Shown here: positions 22,941-32,055 of the stretch, one piece after another
Layout of the letters: every line of letters begins with the position of its first letter
Position numbering within the stretch: position 1 is the first letter of the stretch
DNA from: Clostridium sp. Ade.TY
GTDB taxonomy: Bacteria > Bacillota > Clostridia > Clostridiales > Clostridiaceae
DNA: 64,000 nt
Direction of reading: 5' to 3'
Assembly: GCF_000498355.1 (NCBI RefSeq)
Contig: NZ_AVSV01000022.1
Coordinates: 186,001-250,000 of the forward strand
Program-made: the position numbers and the translations under genes
The notes under the pieces: model-generated
The model's input: only the letters and a program-made list of their open reading frames with translations
Databases searched by the model: none
What the model was told of the DNA's origin: nothing

Positions 22941-23162
22941 ATGAGTAAAGTTAAAAGCAGAAAAGAAGTAATGTTAACTAAATGGGATAAAGATACAGGA
23001 GAAATGATATGTGCTTGTTTATTTAAAAATCCTATATGTAATAATCATAAACATTGTGAAGAACTAGAGATTATTATTAATCCTTATGATGATATAGAAA
23101 TTGTTTGTAAAAATCATAGAGATAAATATAAAAGAATTAATCATAGAATGCATCAAATATAA
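22941..23162 (+). CDS. Hypothetical 73-aa protein before terminase
   Basis: ATG after GAGGTGAAATAGTA. Cys/His-rich (CACLFKNPICNNHKHC, CKNHRDK), basic. Position directly before the small terminase is where HNH nucleases usually sit, but no HNH motif can be aligned. Possibly a zinc-binding packaging accessory protein (inference). Confidence 0.6.
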   Translation: MSKVKSRKEVMLTKWDKDTGEMICACLFKNPICNNHKHCEELEIIINPYDDIEIVCKNHRDKYKRINHRMHQI

Positions 23163-23207
23163 TTTACGTAAGTGTAAAATCGTAAATTAGGAAAGGAGAT
23201 TATAATT

Positions 23208-23621
23208 ATGGCTATTACTGATAAGCAAAGAGAGTTTGTAGATATCTATATAACTGGTGAAAAACTAACGGTTATAGCTAAGAAAATAGGGGTTACTAGA
23301 CAGAGTTGTTATAACTGGTTGAATAATGATGAGGTTAAGAGTGAAATAGACAGGTGCTTAGCAGAAATAAAAACCCAAGCTGGGAAAAAGATGAGTAGTA
23401 AACTAGATAGCTACATAGACGAATTAGAGCGTATAGCATTTAAAGGCAAATCAGAAAAGGTTAGAGCTAGTTCACTGCAATACCTGGTGGATAGAGTACT
23501 TGGAAAGAGTACAACAAAGGCAGAGGGTGTAAGCAATGATGAGGAGGATAGTAGCAAAGTAGATATAGATAAAGAGTTAAAAGAAATAGATAATATAATA
23601 GATATTCGCAAGGTTAAGTAA
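23208..23621 (+). CDS. terS: Terminase small subunit
   Basis: 137 residues. N-terminal HTH (DKQREFVDIYITGEKLTVIAKKIGVTRQSCYNWL) of the terminase_2/phBC6A51 type that recognises pac or cos DNA; then oligomerisation helices (YLVDRVLGKSTT) and an acidic tail for large-subunit contact. AAGGAG RBS. A 372-bp gap separates it from terL, which is unusual. Confidence 0.85.
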   Translation: MAITDKQREFVDIYITGEKLTVIAKKIGVTRQSCYNWLNNDEVKSEIDRCLAEIKTQAGKKMSSKLDSYIDELERIAFKGKSEKVRASSLQYLVDRVLGKSTTKAEGVSNDEEDSSKVDIDKELKEIDNIIDIRKVK

Positions 23622-23993
23622 TGGGAAATAATAATATAATTCTAATGCATAAATGGTGAATAAATAAGTATATTAACGAATATTAATGCAAAATTATATG
23701 AATAATTGCATAAAGATTTTAGCGAAATTATTAATAAGTTAAATCTATTAGCCTTAATGCATTGATATTACTAGCTTTAGATATAATTAGATTGATATTA
23801 TTTATATGCTTAAATATTCAACTAAACCTTTGTTTAGCGAAATAATTTATACGCTTAAATATATTCAAAAATATTAACTCTGGGAAATATTTTAATAAGG
23901 GTACACTTCTATTTTTAGACATCATAGAGGTGCTGCCGTGAGTTCTACAATTTTTTATAATAATTTTCAAACCTCGGAAAGGAGTCTTATAAT
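23622..23993 (+). repeat. Repeat-rich non-coding gap between terS and terL
   Basis: No ORF. Repeated words: ATTGATATTA at 23761 and 23791, GCTTAAATAT at 23818 and 23853, TTTAGCGAAAT near 23718 and 23833, TTAATGCA at two sites. The last 60 bp has a less repetitive, GC-richer stretch and the terL RBS. Candidate terminase-binding (pac/cos) region, or a decayed intron/homing insertion. Confidence 0.5.
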
Positions 23994-25745
23994 ATGTTGG
24001 ATAATTTAAATATAATAATGTTTGACGGATTTGAATTTAAGAATGAAGAACAATATAGATTATATATTTTAAGGAAACATCTAACTAGATTAGTTGGCTC
24101 CGTTGAAAAGGCAAACAAAATCATCATAAAAAATAATAATAATCTTTGGGGTAAGAAAGGACTTGCATATTCTTTAGGAGAGAAGGATTTTGAATTCTTC
24201 TGTTTATATTATCTTCAAGATACATTTATCCCAAAACCTAATAATACAGCAAGAGAACTTTCAAATACACATTTTGAGTTATGGAAATCCGTACAAAAAA
24301 TGTTTATAGAAGATGCTTTTGATAAATTGGAACTTATAGCTCCAAGAGGATGGGCCAAAACTACTGTATTAGATTTTGCATTAAGTATGTGGTTACATTG
24401 TTATAAGAAATCTGTTTATACATTAGTATGTGGTCGTACAGAGGGAGATTCAGAAGAGTTCTTAGCACAAGTAAAACAAAACTTCACTGAAAATAAATAT
24501 ATAATAGAAAGTTTTGGTGAACTTGTTGATTCAAAGAATTTTACTGTAAATAAATTAGAATTAGAGTTAACTAATAAAACAAAAGTTCAAGCTATTTCAT
24601 CTACTTCATCAATGAGAGGTAAAAAGTATAGTGGCTCTAGACCATCTTGTATTATTGCAGATGACTATCAAGGTAAAGCAGATATTATTACTCAAGCTGC
24701 AAGAGATAAAAAGTTTAAAACATGGGAAGAAGATTCTAAGTATGCAGGTGATAAGGCTGTATATAGAAAAGGTAAAAAGATAAAACAAGCTACAAAATTT
24801 ATTGTACTTGGAACAATTCTTCATTCAGATTGTTTTATGAGTAGGCTTCTTAAGAAAAATGAATATCATCATATAGAACATAGAGTTTGTAATTTTAATG
24901 TTGATGATTTTTTTAATGAAGGTCTTTGGTTAGATTTTAAAAATTTATATTTTGATAAAAATGCTGATGATCCTGTATCTAATGCTACGGAATTTTATTA
25001 TCAGCATGAAAAAGAAATGCAATATGAAACTATATGGCCCGATAAGTTTGATTGCCTTTCTACTGCGATAGATTATTTTGAAAATCCAATAGCTTTTAAG
25101 CAAGAGTTACAAAATGATGCAAAGAACATAGGAGAAAAATGGTTTAAATCAATTAGACTTGAAAAAAGAGAAGAAATTGAAACACATACTTTTCTTAAAA
25201 CAATGCTTTGTATGGACCCTGCATCAGGTGGAGGAAAGCGTAACGACTATTCTGCATTTTTAGTAGGTGGACTTGCTGATAATAGTTTTAAATATGCTAG
25301 ATATGCTAAACTTGAAAAAATAAATGCAAGAATTGATTTTGATAAATATATAGATAAAGCAGTAAATTTATTAAAAGAGTATATAGATATAACTCATGTT
25401 TATATTGAAAAGAATACTTTCAATGGTGCTGATGCTAACCAATTAGAAAAAAGAATTAGAGAAGATGATGTTTTAAGATATAGAAATATAACTATAATAA
25501 ATGAACATCAAAAAAAGAATAAAGATGATAAAATTGCGACTATTGTTTCAGATGTTAACGGTGGACGTATTATTTTTGCAAAAGAAGATGAAGAATTTAC
25601 AGAGCAAATTTTAGAATTTATGGGACAAGATTTTAGTTTGCATGATGATGCCCCTGATGCTACAGCAGAATTTGCAAATAGAATTGATGAAATAGAAGTT
25701 GTTCAATCAGTAAAAATTTTAGATAGAAGATTATTAGGTTTATAA
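23994..25745 (+). CDS. terL: Terminase large subunit
   Basis: 583 residues. ATPase domain: Walker A-like PRGWAKTT near residues 116-123, Walker B CIIADDYQG, coupling region ATKFIVLGT. Nuclease domain: MDPASGGGKRNDYSAF, HVYIEKNTF, and HDDAPDATAEF supply the acidic metal site. Motor that cuts and packages phage DNA into proheads. GGAAAGGAG RBS. Confidence 0.95.
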   Translation: MLDNLNIIMFDGFEFKNEEQYRLYILRKHLTRLVGSVEKANKIIIKNNNNLWGKKGLAYSLGEKDFEFFCLYYLQDTFIPKPNNTARELSNTHFELWKSVQKMFIEDAFDKLELIAPRGWAKTTVLDFALSMWLHCYKKSVYTLVCGRTEGDSEEFLAQVKQNFTENKYIIESFGELVDSKNFTVNKLELELTNKTKVQAISSTSSMRGKKYSGSRPSCIIADDYQGKADIITQAARDKKFKTWEEDSKYAGDKAVYRKGKKIKQATKFIVLGTILHSDCFMSRLLKKNEYHHIEHRVCNFNVDDFFNEGLWLDFKNLYFDKNADDPVSNATEFYYQHEKEMQYETIWPDKFDCLSTAIDYFENPIAFKQELQNDAKNIGEKWFKSIRLEKREEIETHTFLKTMLCMDPASGGGKRNDYSAFLVGGLADNSFKYARYAKLEKINARIDFDKYIDKAVNLLKEYIDITHVYIEKNTFNGADANQLEKRIREDDVLRYRNITIINEHQKKNKDDKIATIVSDVNGGRIIFAKEDEEFTEQILEFMGQDFSLHDDAPDATAEFANRIDEIEVVQSVKILDRRLLGL

Positions 25746-25759
25746 GGAGGTGGTTAAAA

Positions 25760-27094
25760 TTGAGTGCAACTGATGATTTAATACAACAAATTATGATTGG
25801 AAAAGTAACGATTGATTTAAATAATTCACAGCATTTAGAAGTAGTCAAAAAAGTATATGATTTGTTTCAAGCTTCTACAGAAATTTATAATAAAATGTAT
25901 GATTACTATAAAAGTAAAACAGATGCAACAGAAAATTATAAAATGATTACTGAAAGGTCTAATAGTGTTATTCACTTAAATTATATGAAAAAATTTATAA
26001 AGGAAGAAGTTTCATATAGTGTTGGTAAAGATATTGCTTATGAATCTATCTCAGGCAACAATCAATTTATAAAAGATATAAATTATACTATATCACATTG
26101 GAAATCAAGTCATAATTCGGACTTAATGAAATATCTATTGATATTCAGTGAGGACTATGAACTTTATTACATAGATAAAGATGGTAACTTTAGCAGTAAG
26201 ATAATAAAACCAACAGAAGGATTTGCATTGAATGATGAATTTGGAAATGTAATTTTATTTATTCATTCATATAAACAAAAAATTACTGATAAACAGTTTA
26301 TAGATGTTTATATAAATAATTTTATATATCATTTAAATGATAAGTATGAACAAGTAGTAGAGCCTACTAGACATATATTTGGGAAAGTACCAGTAAGTTG
26401 TGGAGAGTTAAGTTACGAGAAACAATTCGATACAATTTACAATGATATAAAAGGCTTACAAGATGCGTCTGAAACAAATTTAAGTGATATAAGTAATGAG
26501 ATAAGTGATTTTAGAAATGCTTATCTTTTATTTTTAAATGCAAGTGTTAATAAAGAAGATATTCCTGATATGAAGAAAAAAGGAGTTATACAACTTCCTG
26601 GTGATAAATCAGATGCAAAATGGCTTATTAAAAATATAAATGATACGTTTATTAAAAATACATTAGCAACATTTGAAGATAAGATGTATCAATTAACTTG
26701 CCATATCAATGCAAATGAAAAAATGCAAAGTAATACTTCAAGCTTAGCATTAAGAGCTAGATTAAATGCAATGGAAAATAAGTGTAGCTTAAATCAAAAT
26801 GCACATAAAGATATTATAAAAAATAGAATTTATTTTTTATGTGTATATTTAAGAGTTAAGTTTGGTAAGGAATATGATCCTAAAGATATTAATATAAAAT
26901 ATACTCCAAATATTCCACAAGATGATTTAATGACAGCTCAAATTTTATCACAAGTTCCAGATGAAACTATAAGCAAGGAAACTGGAAGAAGTTTATTCAG
27001 TTTTATTCCTAATGCTATTGTTGAAGGAGAAAAAGTTGCTAAAGAAATAAAAGAAGAAAATGACGAAACTGGTGATTTACATGTTGAAGATTAA
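25760..27094 (+). CDS. Portal protein, SPP1 gp6-like
   Basis: 444 residues, TTG start after AAGGAGGTGG. Pattern of SPP1-type portals: MITERSNSVIHLNYMKKFI, SYSVGKDIAYES, and the helical wing (NDIKGLQDASETNLSDISNEISDFRNAYL region). Forms the dodecameric ring at the head vertex for DNA entry and tail attachment. 11-bp overlap with the next gene. Confidence 0.9.
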   Translation: MSATDDLIQQIMIGKVTIDLNNSQHLEVVKKVYDLFQASTEIYNKMYDYYKSKTDATENYKMITERSNSVIHLNYMKKFIKEEVSYSVGKDIAYESISGNNQFIKDINYTISHWKSSHNSDLMKYLLIFSEDYELYYIDKDGNFSSKIIKPTEGFALNDEFGNVILFIHSYKQKITDKQFIDVYINNFIYHLNDKYEQVVEPTRHIFGKVPVSCGELSYEKQFDTIYNDIKGLQDASETNLSDISNEISDFRNAYLLFLNASVNKEDIPDMKKKGVIQLPGDKSDAKWLIKNINDTFIKNTLATFEDKMYQLTCHINANEKMQSNTSSLALRARLNAMENKCSLNQNAHKDIIKNRIYFLCVYLRVKFGKEYDPKDINIKYTPNIPQDDLMTAQILSQVPDETISKETGRSLFSFIPNAIVEGEKVAKEIKEENDETGDLHVED

Positions 27095-27986
27095 AGGTAT
27101 AGAAAAGCTAAGCGAAAATCAACGTTTTTTTGTTGAAAATTTCTTTGATGCAACTGAAAAACTATATAAAAAAGAAACTGAAGTATTTAAATTTGCCTTA
27201 GAATTGCAAGAAAAAAATGCAAAAGAAATCTTTGATATGATTTCTAAAGTAATGTTAAATTACGATATTGATAACACTTGTATGAACTTAGCACCTAAAG
27301 ATATAAGAAAGCTAAAAAAAGAATTCTTTAAAAATATAGATAGTGTTTTTGCTGATGAATATAGAAGAGAAAACTCTACGTTAACAACAACTTTATTAGA
27401 AGTAGGCGAAAGTAAATATAATTACAGTGCCTATTTATTAGGTTTAGGAGTTAATTTTAATATAAAAAAAATTAGTGATACAAAATTAAATAAAATTCTA
27501 AAAAATACTATACAAGGTGAAACTTATAGTAATAGAATTTATAAAAATAAAGATAAAATTGCTAAAGAGCTTAAAAAAGAAATAAAAAGATTTTTAAATG
27601 GAGAAACAAACTGCAATAATATAAGCAAAATTTTAAATAAAAAATTTAAGATTAATAAAGATAATAGCTCAAGATTAATTTCAGACCAAGTTGCAAGAGT
27701 TCAAGATGAAATTAACGAACAATTTTTTAAAGATAATCCTGAATTTGAAGATTTACTTTATTGTGCTACTTTAGATAATCATACTTGTAGTGATTGTGCT
27801 GAACTTGATGGAAGAACATATAAAAAGAGTGATGATAGTAGACCAAGCTTACCTAAACACGTTAGATGTAGATGTACTTATATTTTAATACCTAGTGAAG
27901 ATTATAGACCTAAACGTAGGATTAACAATATAAATAATGAAACAATAGATTATAAGACTTTTAATGAGTGGAAGGAAGATAATTAA
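27084..27986 (+). CDS. Minor head protein, SPP1 gp7/MuF-like
   Basis: 300 residues from ATG 27084. The C-terminal MuF domain has the signature CATLDNHTCSDCAELDGR and PKHVRCRCTYILIP with conserved cysteines. Helical N-terminus. Binds portal and is taken into the capsid; SPP1 gp7 aids DNA release. Confidence 0.88.
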   Translation: MKIKGIEKLSENQRFFVENFFDATEKLYKKETEVFKFALELQEKNAKEIFDMISKVMLNYDIDNTCMNLAPKDIRKLKKEFFKNIDSVFADEYRRENSTLTTTLLEVGESKYNYSAYLLGLGVNFNIKKISDTKLNKILKNTIQGETYSNRIYKNKDKIAKELKKEIKRFLNGETNCNNISKILNKKFKINKDNSSRLISDQVARVQDEINEQFFKDNPEFEDLLYCATLDNHTCSDCAELDGRTYKKSDDSRPSLPKHVRCRCTYILIPSEDYRPKRRINNINNETIDYKTFNEWKEDN

Positions 27987-28016
27987 TATGAGTTTTAGAA
28001 AGGCTAAATGTGAAAA

Positions 28017-28274
28017 TTGAAAAAATTAAGTTTAGAAAAACCTAATGGTATTATAAATGCAGATTTTATAAGTGCTAAAATACATTTAAATGTTTATATA
28101 GTAGAAAGAAAAGATGATTTTGATTGGGATGAATATAAAGAACAAACTATAGTAGCAGAATCGGAAAAAAGAGCAATAGAACTTGCTAATAGAGAATATG
28201 GGGAGTGGCAAGTTAAAAAGAGTGTAGATTTAACAAAAGAACAAGTATTAACAAAAGCTTTTAATGCTGGATAA
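28017..28274 (+). CDS. Hypothetical 85-aa protein in head operon
   Basis: TTG start overlaps the TGA of a 10-codon ORF at 27988-28020 (MSFRKAKCEN). Strand-rich (IHLNVYIVERKDDFDWDEYKE) then helical. Function unknown. Last rightward gene before a strong palindromic terminator. Confidence 0.55.
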   Translation: MKKLSLEKPNGIINADFISAKIHLNVYIVERKDDFDWDEYKEQTIVAESEKRAIELANREYGEWQVKKSVDLTKEQVLTKAFNAG

Positions 28275-28297
28275 AACGCTTACTTTTATTATGTATA

Positions 28298-28333
28298 AAA
28301 TAAGATGTGCTCAAATTTGAGCACATCTTATTT
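28298..28333. terminator. Perfect 36-bp palindrome, bidirectional terminator
   Basis: 18-bp arms centred on CTCAAATTTGAG with AAATAAG/CTTATTT ends. It lies between convergent genes; the stop of the reverse mini-gene is inside the right arm. Confidence 0.8.
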
Positions 28334-28498
28334 ATTAGCTTCGTTTTTTTCGATGTTATCTAATATAGTATTAAAAAATTTACAAACATCTTTAGCAGTA
28401 TCCTCAGCATTATCAGTACGAGTAATCAAACCATTTTGAATAGCTAATGAAGTTAAATCTTTAGCTAGATTACTTTTATAATTATCATTAAATTTCAT
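28328..28498 (-). CDS. Tiny reverse-strand gene in the head operon, 56 aa
   Basis: ATG 28498 preceded by GGGGGTG. MKFNDNYKSNLAKDLTSLAI ... DTAKDVCKFFNTILDNIEK, helical. Upstream on its strand is a TGG-TAAAAT extended -10 (near 28520). Own promoter and terminator mark it as a moron, i.e. a gene expressed independently of the late operon. No family recognised; small prophage genes of this sort include anti-defence and immunity factors, so such a role is only a guess. Confidence 0.6.
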   Translation of the reverse strand: MKFNDNYKSNLAKDLTSLAIQNGLITRTDNAEDTAKDVCKFFNTILDNIEKNEANK

Positions 28499-28635
28499 AA
28501 AAACACCCCCTTTTTATATATTTTACCATAATTTACAAAATAAACATAGTGTAAATTTGCCCTAAATAAGGCGTAAAACTGTTTAAAATATATGTTTCTA
28601 GTTCTTAGGAGTTAGAAGGACAAGGAGGAAAGAAA

Positions 28636-29265
28636 ATGTTAAAGAAAGAGATTTTAGAATTAATAAAAAATATTGATGATGAAGGTTCAGTTGATGAAGT
28701 TTTATCTCAAAACGAGTTAGGTAAATCACTTATACAAAGTGGTTTAACTTTAGATGCATTTAAAGGGAAAATGAAAGATAAAGATTTTAAGGCGTTTATG
28801 GATAGTGAAAAAGATAAATACTTCCAAAAGGCTTTAGAAACTTGGAAAACAAATAATTTAGAGAAGGAATTTGAACCTTGGATACAAGAAAAATATCCTG
28901 ATTTAGTTACAGATCCAACTCAAAAGAAATTATTAGAGTTAGAAAAGGAACTAGAAAAAGAAAGAAAAGCTAATGCTAAGAAAGATTTACTTACAGAAGC
29001 TATTAAATATGCTAATGAAAAGAAAATACCATCTAGTTTAGTTGAAAAATTCCTAGATGAAGATTTAGAAAAAACAAAAGCTAATTTAGATGGATTTATT
29101 GAATCTATAAATCCATGGATACAAGAACAAGTTGATACAAGACTTGGACAATCTTCATGGACTCCAGGAAGTAGTGGAAATGGAGCAACTAAAAGTATAG
29201 GGGAACAAATTGCTGAAGAACAAAATAATGCTACTAAAGTCGAAGGTCCAAATCCTTGGGCTTAA
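28636..29265 (+). CDS. Capsid scaffolding protein
   Basis: 209 residues, AAGGAGG RBS. Highly charged, coiled-coil middle (KKLLELEKELEKERKANAKK), PWIQEKYPD and flexible Gly/Ser C-terminus (WTPGSSGNGATKS). Its position right before decoration and capsid genes is that of a DUF4355-like scaffold. Confidence 0.8.
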   Translation: MLKKEILELIKNIDDEGSVDEVLSQNELGKSLIQSGLTLDAFKGKMKDKDFKAFMDSEKDKYFQKALETWKTNNLEKEFEPWIQEKYPDLVTDPTQKKLLELEKELEKERKANAKKDLLTEAIKYANEKKIPSSLVEKFLDEDLEKTKANLDGFIESINPWIQEQVDTRLGQSSWTPGSSGNGATKSIGEQIAEEQNNATKVEGPNPWA

Positions 29266-29293
29266 TTTTTTATAAAAAAGGAGGAATACGTAA

Positions 29294-29629
29294 ATGTATT
29301 TTAATGCAAAAACAAACACATTTGATAATGGAGTAGAAATAATGGCTACTTACAGAAATAGAGTTACATTCACTTGTACTGTTTCAGACTCATCTGTAGA
29401 AGTCAATGGAGAAGGTAAAAAGATAGTACCTAAAGGTTCACTTTTAGCAGCAGATGGGACTATTAAAAATGATGGTACAGTAATTGGTATCTTAGCCGAA
29501 GAGGTTGATGTAACTAACGGACCACAACCTGGTTCACTTATAGTAGAAGGTTATATTTTAAAAGATAGATTACCAGTAGCACCTGAAGAATTAGCAATAA
29601 AAGCATTATCAAAAATAACATTTAGATAG
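29294..29629 (+). CDS. Head decoration-like protein
   Basis: 111 residues; ATG 29294 has AAGGAGG, a second ATG at 29342 is possible. Beta-rich with VPKGSLLAADGTI, GILAEEVDVTNGPQPGSLIVEGYI, KALSKITF, the pattern of small capsid-cementing proteins that sit between scaffold and capsid genes. Confidence 0.7.
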   Translation: MYFNAKTNTFDNGVEIMATYRNRVTFTCTVSDSSVEVNGEGKKIVPKGSLLAADGTIKNDGTVIGILAEEVDVTNGPQPGSLIVEGYILKDRLPVAPEELAIKALSKITFR

Positions 29630-29649
29630 AAAGAAGGAAGTGAAATTAT

Positions 29650-30681
29650 ATGGCAAGAATAGACGATTTATTTAATACTAAGGAACTTTTAAATTATTAC
29701 AGAAAAAAACAACAACCTGCTATGATTGGAGATACACTATTTCCACCTAGAAAAATTCAAGACATAAAATTTGATATGATCACTGGTGCAAATGGATTAC
29801 CAGTTGCAGCAAGTATTCATGCTTTTGATACTGAAACTGAAATAGCTAGTAGAGAAGCATTACAAAAAGGTGCAGCTGATTTAGCGTTAATAAAAAGAAA
29901 AATAGCAATTGGAGAAAGAGAAATAATTGCTATAAATAATCCTCGTATGGATGCAGAGTTAAAAGCACTTGTAACTGAACTATATAAAGATGGAGATAAA
30001 ATGGTTTCATCAGTTCAAACTAGAATTGAAGCAATGAGAATGGAATTATTATCTTCAGGTAAAATTGTTATAGATGAAAACGGAGTAGCAGTAACATTAG
30101 ATTACAAAGTACCTAATAGTAATAGGAAATCTTTTAACTGGAGTGATTCAGCTACTGCTAAACCTTTAGAGGATATTCAAAAATTAGCAGAGGCTGTTGA
30201 AGTAACTTCAGGAACTAAACCTACTAGAATACTTACTTCTACTAAGATTTTAAATAAAATTTTAGCTTGCGAAAGCGTTAAAAAAGCAATTTGGGGTGTA
30301 AATTTCGATAGAGTAATAACTAAAAATGATCTAAATACATTATTAGAAACAATGGAATTACCTAAAATAGCTACTTATAATGCTAAGTATAAAGTTCAAG
30401 GTAAAAACGGCAAATATACAACTAAAAGATACTTCCCTGAAAATATTTTATCTATGTTCTCAGAAAATCAATTAGGAGAAACTATTTATGGACTTACAGC
30501 AGAAGAAATTGAACTAATTGGTTCTAAAAATATGGAAGTAGCTAAAATGGTTGGAAATATTTTTGTTGGAGTTGAAAAACAAGGAGATCCAGTTAAGAGA
30601 TTTACTAAAGCGGTTGCAACAGCTTTACCTACTTTAGAAAATGGAAATGAATTAGGTATAGCTACTATTACTCTAGCATAG
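29650..30681 (+). CDS. Major capsid protein
   Basis: 343 residues, HK97-fold, phage_cap_E-like: LLNYYRKKQQPAMIGDTLFPPRKI, IGEREIIAINNPR, GVAVTLDYKVP, and a final ENGNELGIATITLA. RBS GAAGG. A perfect hairpin begins at its stop codon. Confidence 0.88.
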   Translation: MARIDDLFNTKELLNYYRKKQQPAMIGDTLFPPRKIQDIKFDMITGANGLPVAASIHAFDTETEIASREALQKGAADLALIKRKIAIGEREIIAINNPRMDAELKALVTELYKDGDKMVSSVQTRIEAMRMELLSSGKIVIDENGVAVTLDYKVPNSNRKSFNWSDSATAKPLEDIQKLAEAVEVTSGTKPTRILTSTKILNKILACESVKKAIWGVNFDRVITKNDLNTLLETMELPKIATYNAKYKVQGKNGKYTTKRYFPENILSMFSENQLGETIYGLTAEEIELIGSKNMEVAKMVGNIFVGVEKQGDPVKRFTKAVATALPTLENGNELGIATITLA

Positions 30682-30701
30682 GTGAGAGAAATTCTCTCAC
30701 C
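30681..30701 (+). promoter_or_regulatory. mRNA hairpin at end of capsid gene
   Basis: GGTGAGAGAA and TTCTCTCACC pair over 10 bp with a one-base loop excess. No U-run. Likely a stability or processing hairpin that boosts capsid over downstream genes. Confidence 0.5.
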
Positions 30702-30718
30702 TTAATTGAGGTGGTTAA

Positions 30719-31030
30719 ATGTTAATAAAAGACTTAATTGAATTAAATCCAAATACAGAAATTATTAAATTACAACTTTATCAAGATGTTGTTATAAACA
30801 AAATAAAAAATTATTTAAATTTAACAAATACATCAAATGATGTAATAATAAAAAATTACTTAACTGCAATTAAAGTTGGTGTATGTGATGAAATAGAAAG
30901 AAATAAGCATAAAAATATTAGGACTATGACTCAAGGGCAAAGAAGTATTACATACAGTAATAGTTCTGCAAGTTTAAGTAATGATGTTAAAGATTTATTG
31001 CCTAAACCTTTTGTAAAGTTAATGGGGTAA
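30719..31030 (+). CDS. Head-tail connector (adaptor) protein
   Basis: 103 residues, helical, first gene after capsid: IIKLQLYQDVVINKIKNYLNL, NDVIIKNYLTAIKVGVCDEI. Size and place match the gp6/gp15-type adaptor ring beneath the portal. Assignment mainly positional. Confidence 0.65.
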   Translation: MLIKDLIELNPNTEIIKLQLYQDVVINKIKNYLNLTNTSNDVIIKNYLTAIKVGVCDEIERNKHKNIRTMTQGQRSITYSNSSASLSNDVKDLLPKPFVKLMG

Positions 31031-31034
31031 TATT

Positions 31035-31358
31035 ATGAACTGCTTTTATGATAAAACATTTTTTATAACAACTTTAATTGAAGAAAAGATTCATATGCAA
31101 GTAATCAAAAAATACGTTAAATCATATGGATTTGCTTGTGATATTCAACCAATAGATGAAAAAGCAATCAAATATGTATTTGGCGAAGATGTAAAATCAA
31201 GATTACAAATGTATTGTGATGAAAATTTAAATATTGATGATGTAATTATTTATAACAATAATTCTTATAGAATAGAGAAAAAAATACCATGGGATGATTA
31301 TTATCTTTATGCTCTTATGGAATGGGATTGTGAGGTGTTAGATAATGATAATACATGA
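31035..31358 (+). CDS. Head closure protein
   Basis: 107 residues, beta-rich (CDIQPIDEKAIKYVFGED, DDVIIYNNNSYRIEKKIPWDDYYLYALMEWD). The YRIEKKIPWDDYY-like pattern and position match small stopper/head-closure proteins. Overlaps the next gene by 14 bp. Confidence 0.68.
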   Translation: MNCFYDKTFFITTLIEEKIHMQVIKKYVKSYGFACDIQPIDEKAIKYVFGEDVKSRLQMYCDENLNIDDVIIYNNNSYRIEKKIPWDDYYLYALMEWDCEVLDNDNT

Positions 31359-31689
31359 TAATATACCTTTGGCAAAAGAAAAGTTTTTAAAGGCTTTAAG
31401 AGATTCAGCTAATGAAATAAAAATTACTGAAACTGCTAATATTCAAGTTAATACTCCAGTTGGTGATCCTAAAAGAAAAGATGAAACTCCTGGAGCATTA
31501 AGAAGAAGTATAGTAGGTCATTATAGAGTAAAAAATGAAGGGATTTTAAAAGTAGAAATAGGTTCTCCACTAGCTTATGCAAAAAAGGTTGAATTTCAAG
31601 ATAAATCTTATTTAATAAGTACTTTTAAAGATGATGAAGAAGATATACAGGATATTATAAATAAACATATTCAAGGAGCTCAATTATAA
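31345..31689 (+). CDS. HK97 gp10-like tail protein
   Basis: 114 residues. TANIQVNTPVGDPKRKDETPGALRRSI and SPLAYAKKVEFQ are the conserved features of HK97-gp10/neck proteins. Joins head connector to tail. Overlaps the next gene by one base. Confidence 0.78.
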   Translation: MIIHDNIPLAKEKFLKALRDSANEIKITETANIQVNTPVGDPKRKDETPGALRRSIVGHYRVKNEGILKVEIGSPLAYAKKVEFQDKSYLISTFKDDEEDIQDIINKHIQGAQL

Positions 31690-32045
31690 TGGTTAATCTT
31701 CAATATTATTATGATTTTTTACAATCGCTATTTCCTGATGCAATTGATTTAATCCCTGAAAATTTTAATTATAAAGATAATGATTATGCTTTAGAAGTTA
31801 ATTTAGGAGATAACATAAAGGATAAAGTTTATCGTGATGATGTTTATTTGCAAATTAAAGTAGTAGGATCATTACAAAATAAATTCAAGATTTTAGATAA
31901 AGTTAAAAAAATAGATAAAATTTTAAATAATTATATTATGCCAAATGAATTTTGGATAATAAGAGAAAATGTTTATAACACAAATTTCGTAGATAAAGAC
32001 AAATATATTTCTGTATTAATGTATACAATTAAAAGTTATAGATAG
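31689..32045 (+). CDS. Tail completion / tail terminator protein
   Basis: 118 residues, mixed alpha/beta (YYDFLQSLFPDAIDLIPENF, DDVYLQIKVVGSLQNKFKIL, YISVLMYTIKSY). Size, fold pattern and position between gp10-like and tube genes fit the terminator that caps the tail tube. Confidence 0.68.
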   Translation: MVNLQYYYDFLQSLFPDAIDLIPENFNYKDNDYALEVNLGDNIKDKVYRDDVYLQIKVVGSLQNKFKILDKVKKIDKILNNYIMPNEFWIIRENVYNTNFVDKDKYISVLMYTIKSYR

Positions 32046-32055
32046 GAGGTTTCTT

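Noticed and set aside
23622..23993. Group I intron in the terminase region
   Set aside because: No recognisable catalytic core or endonuclease ORF, and both flanking genes are complete by themselves.
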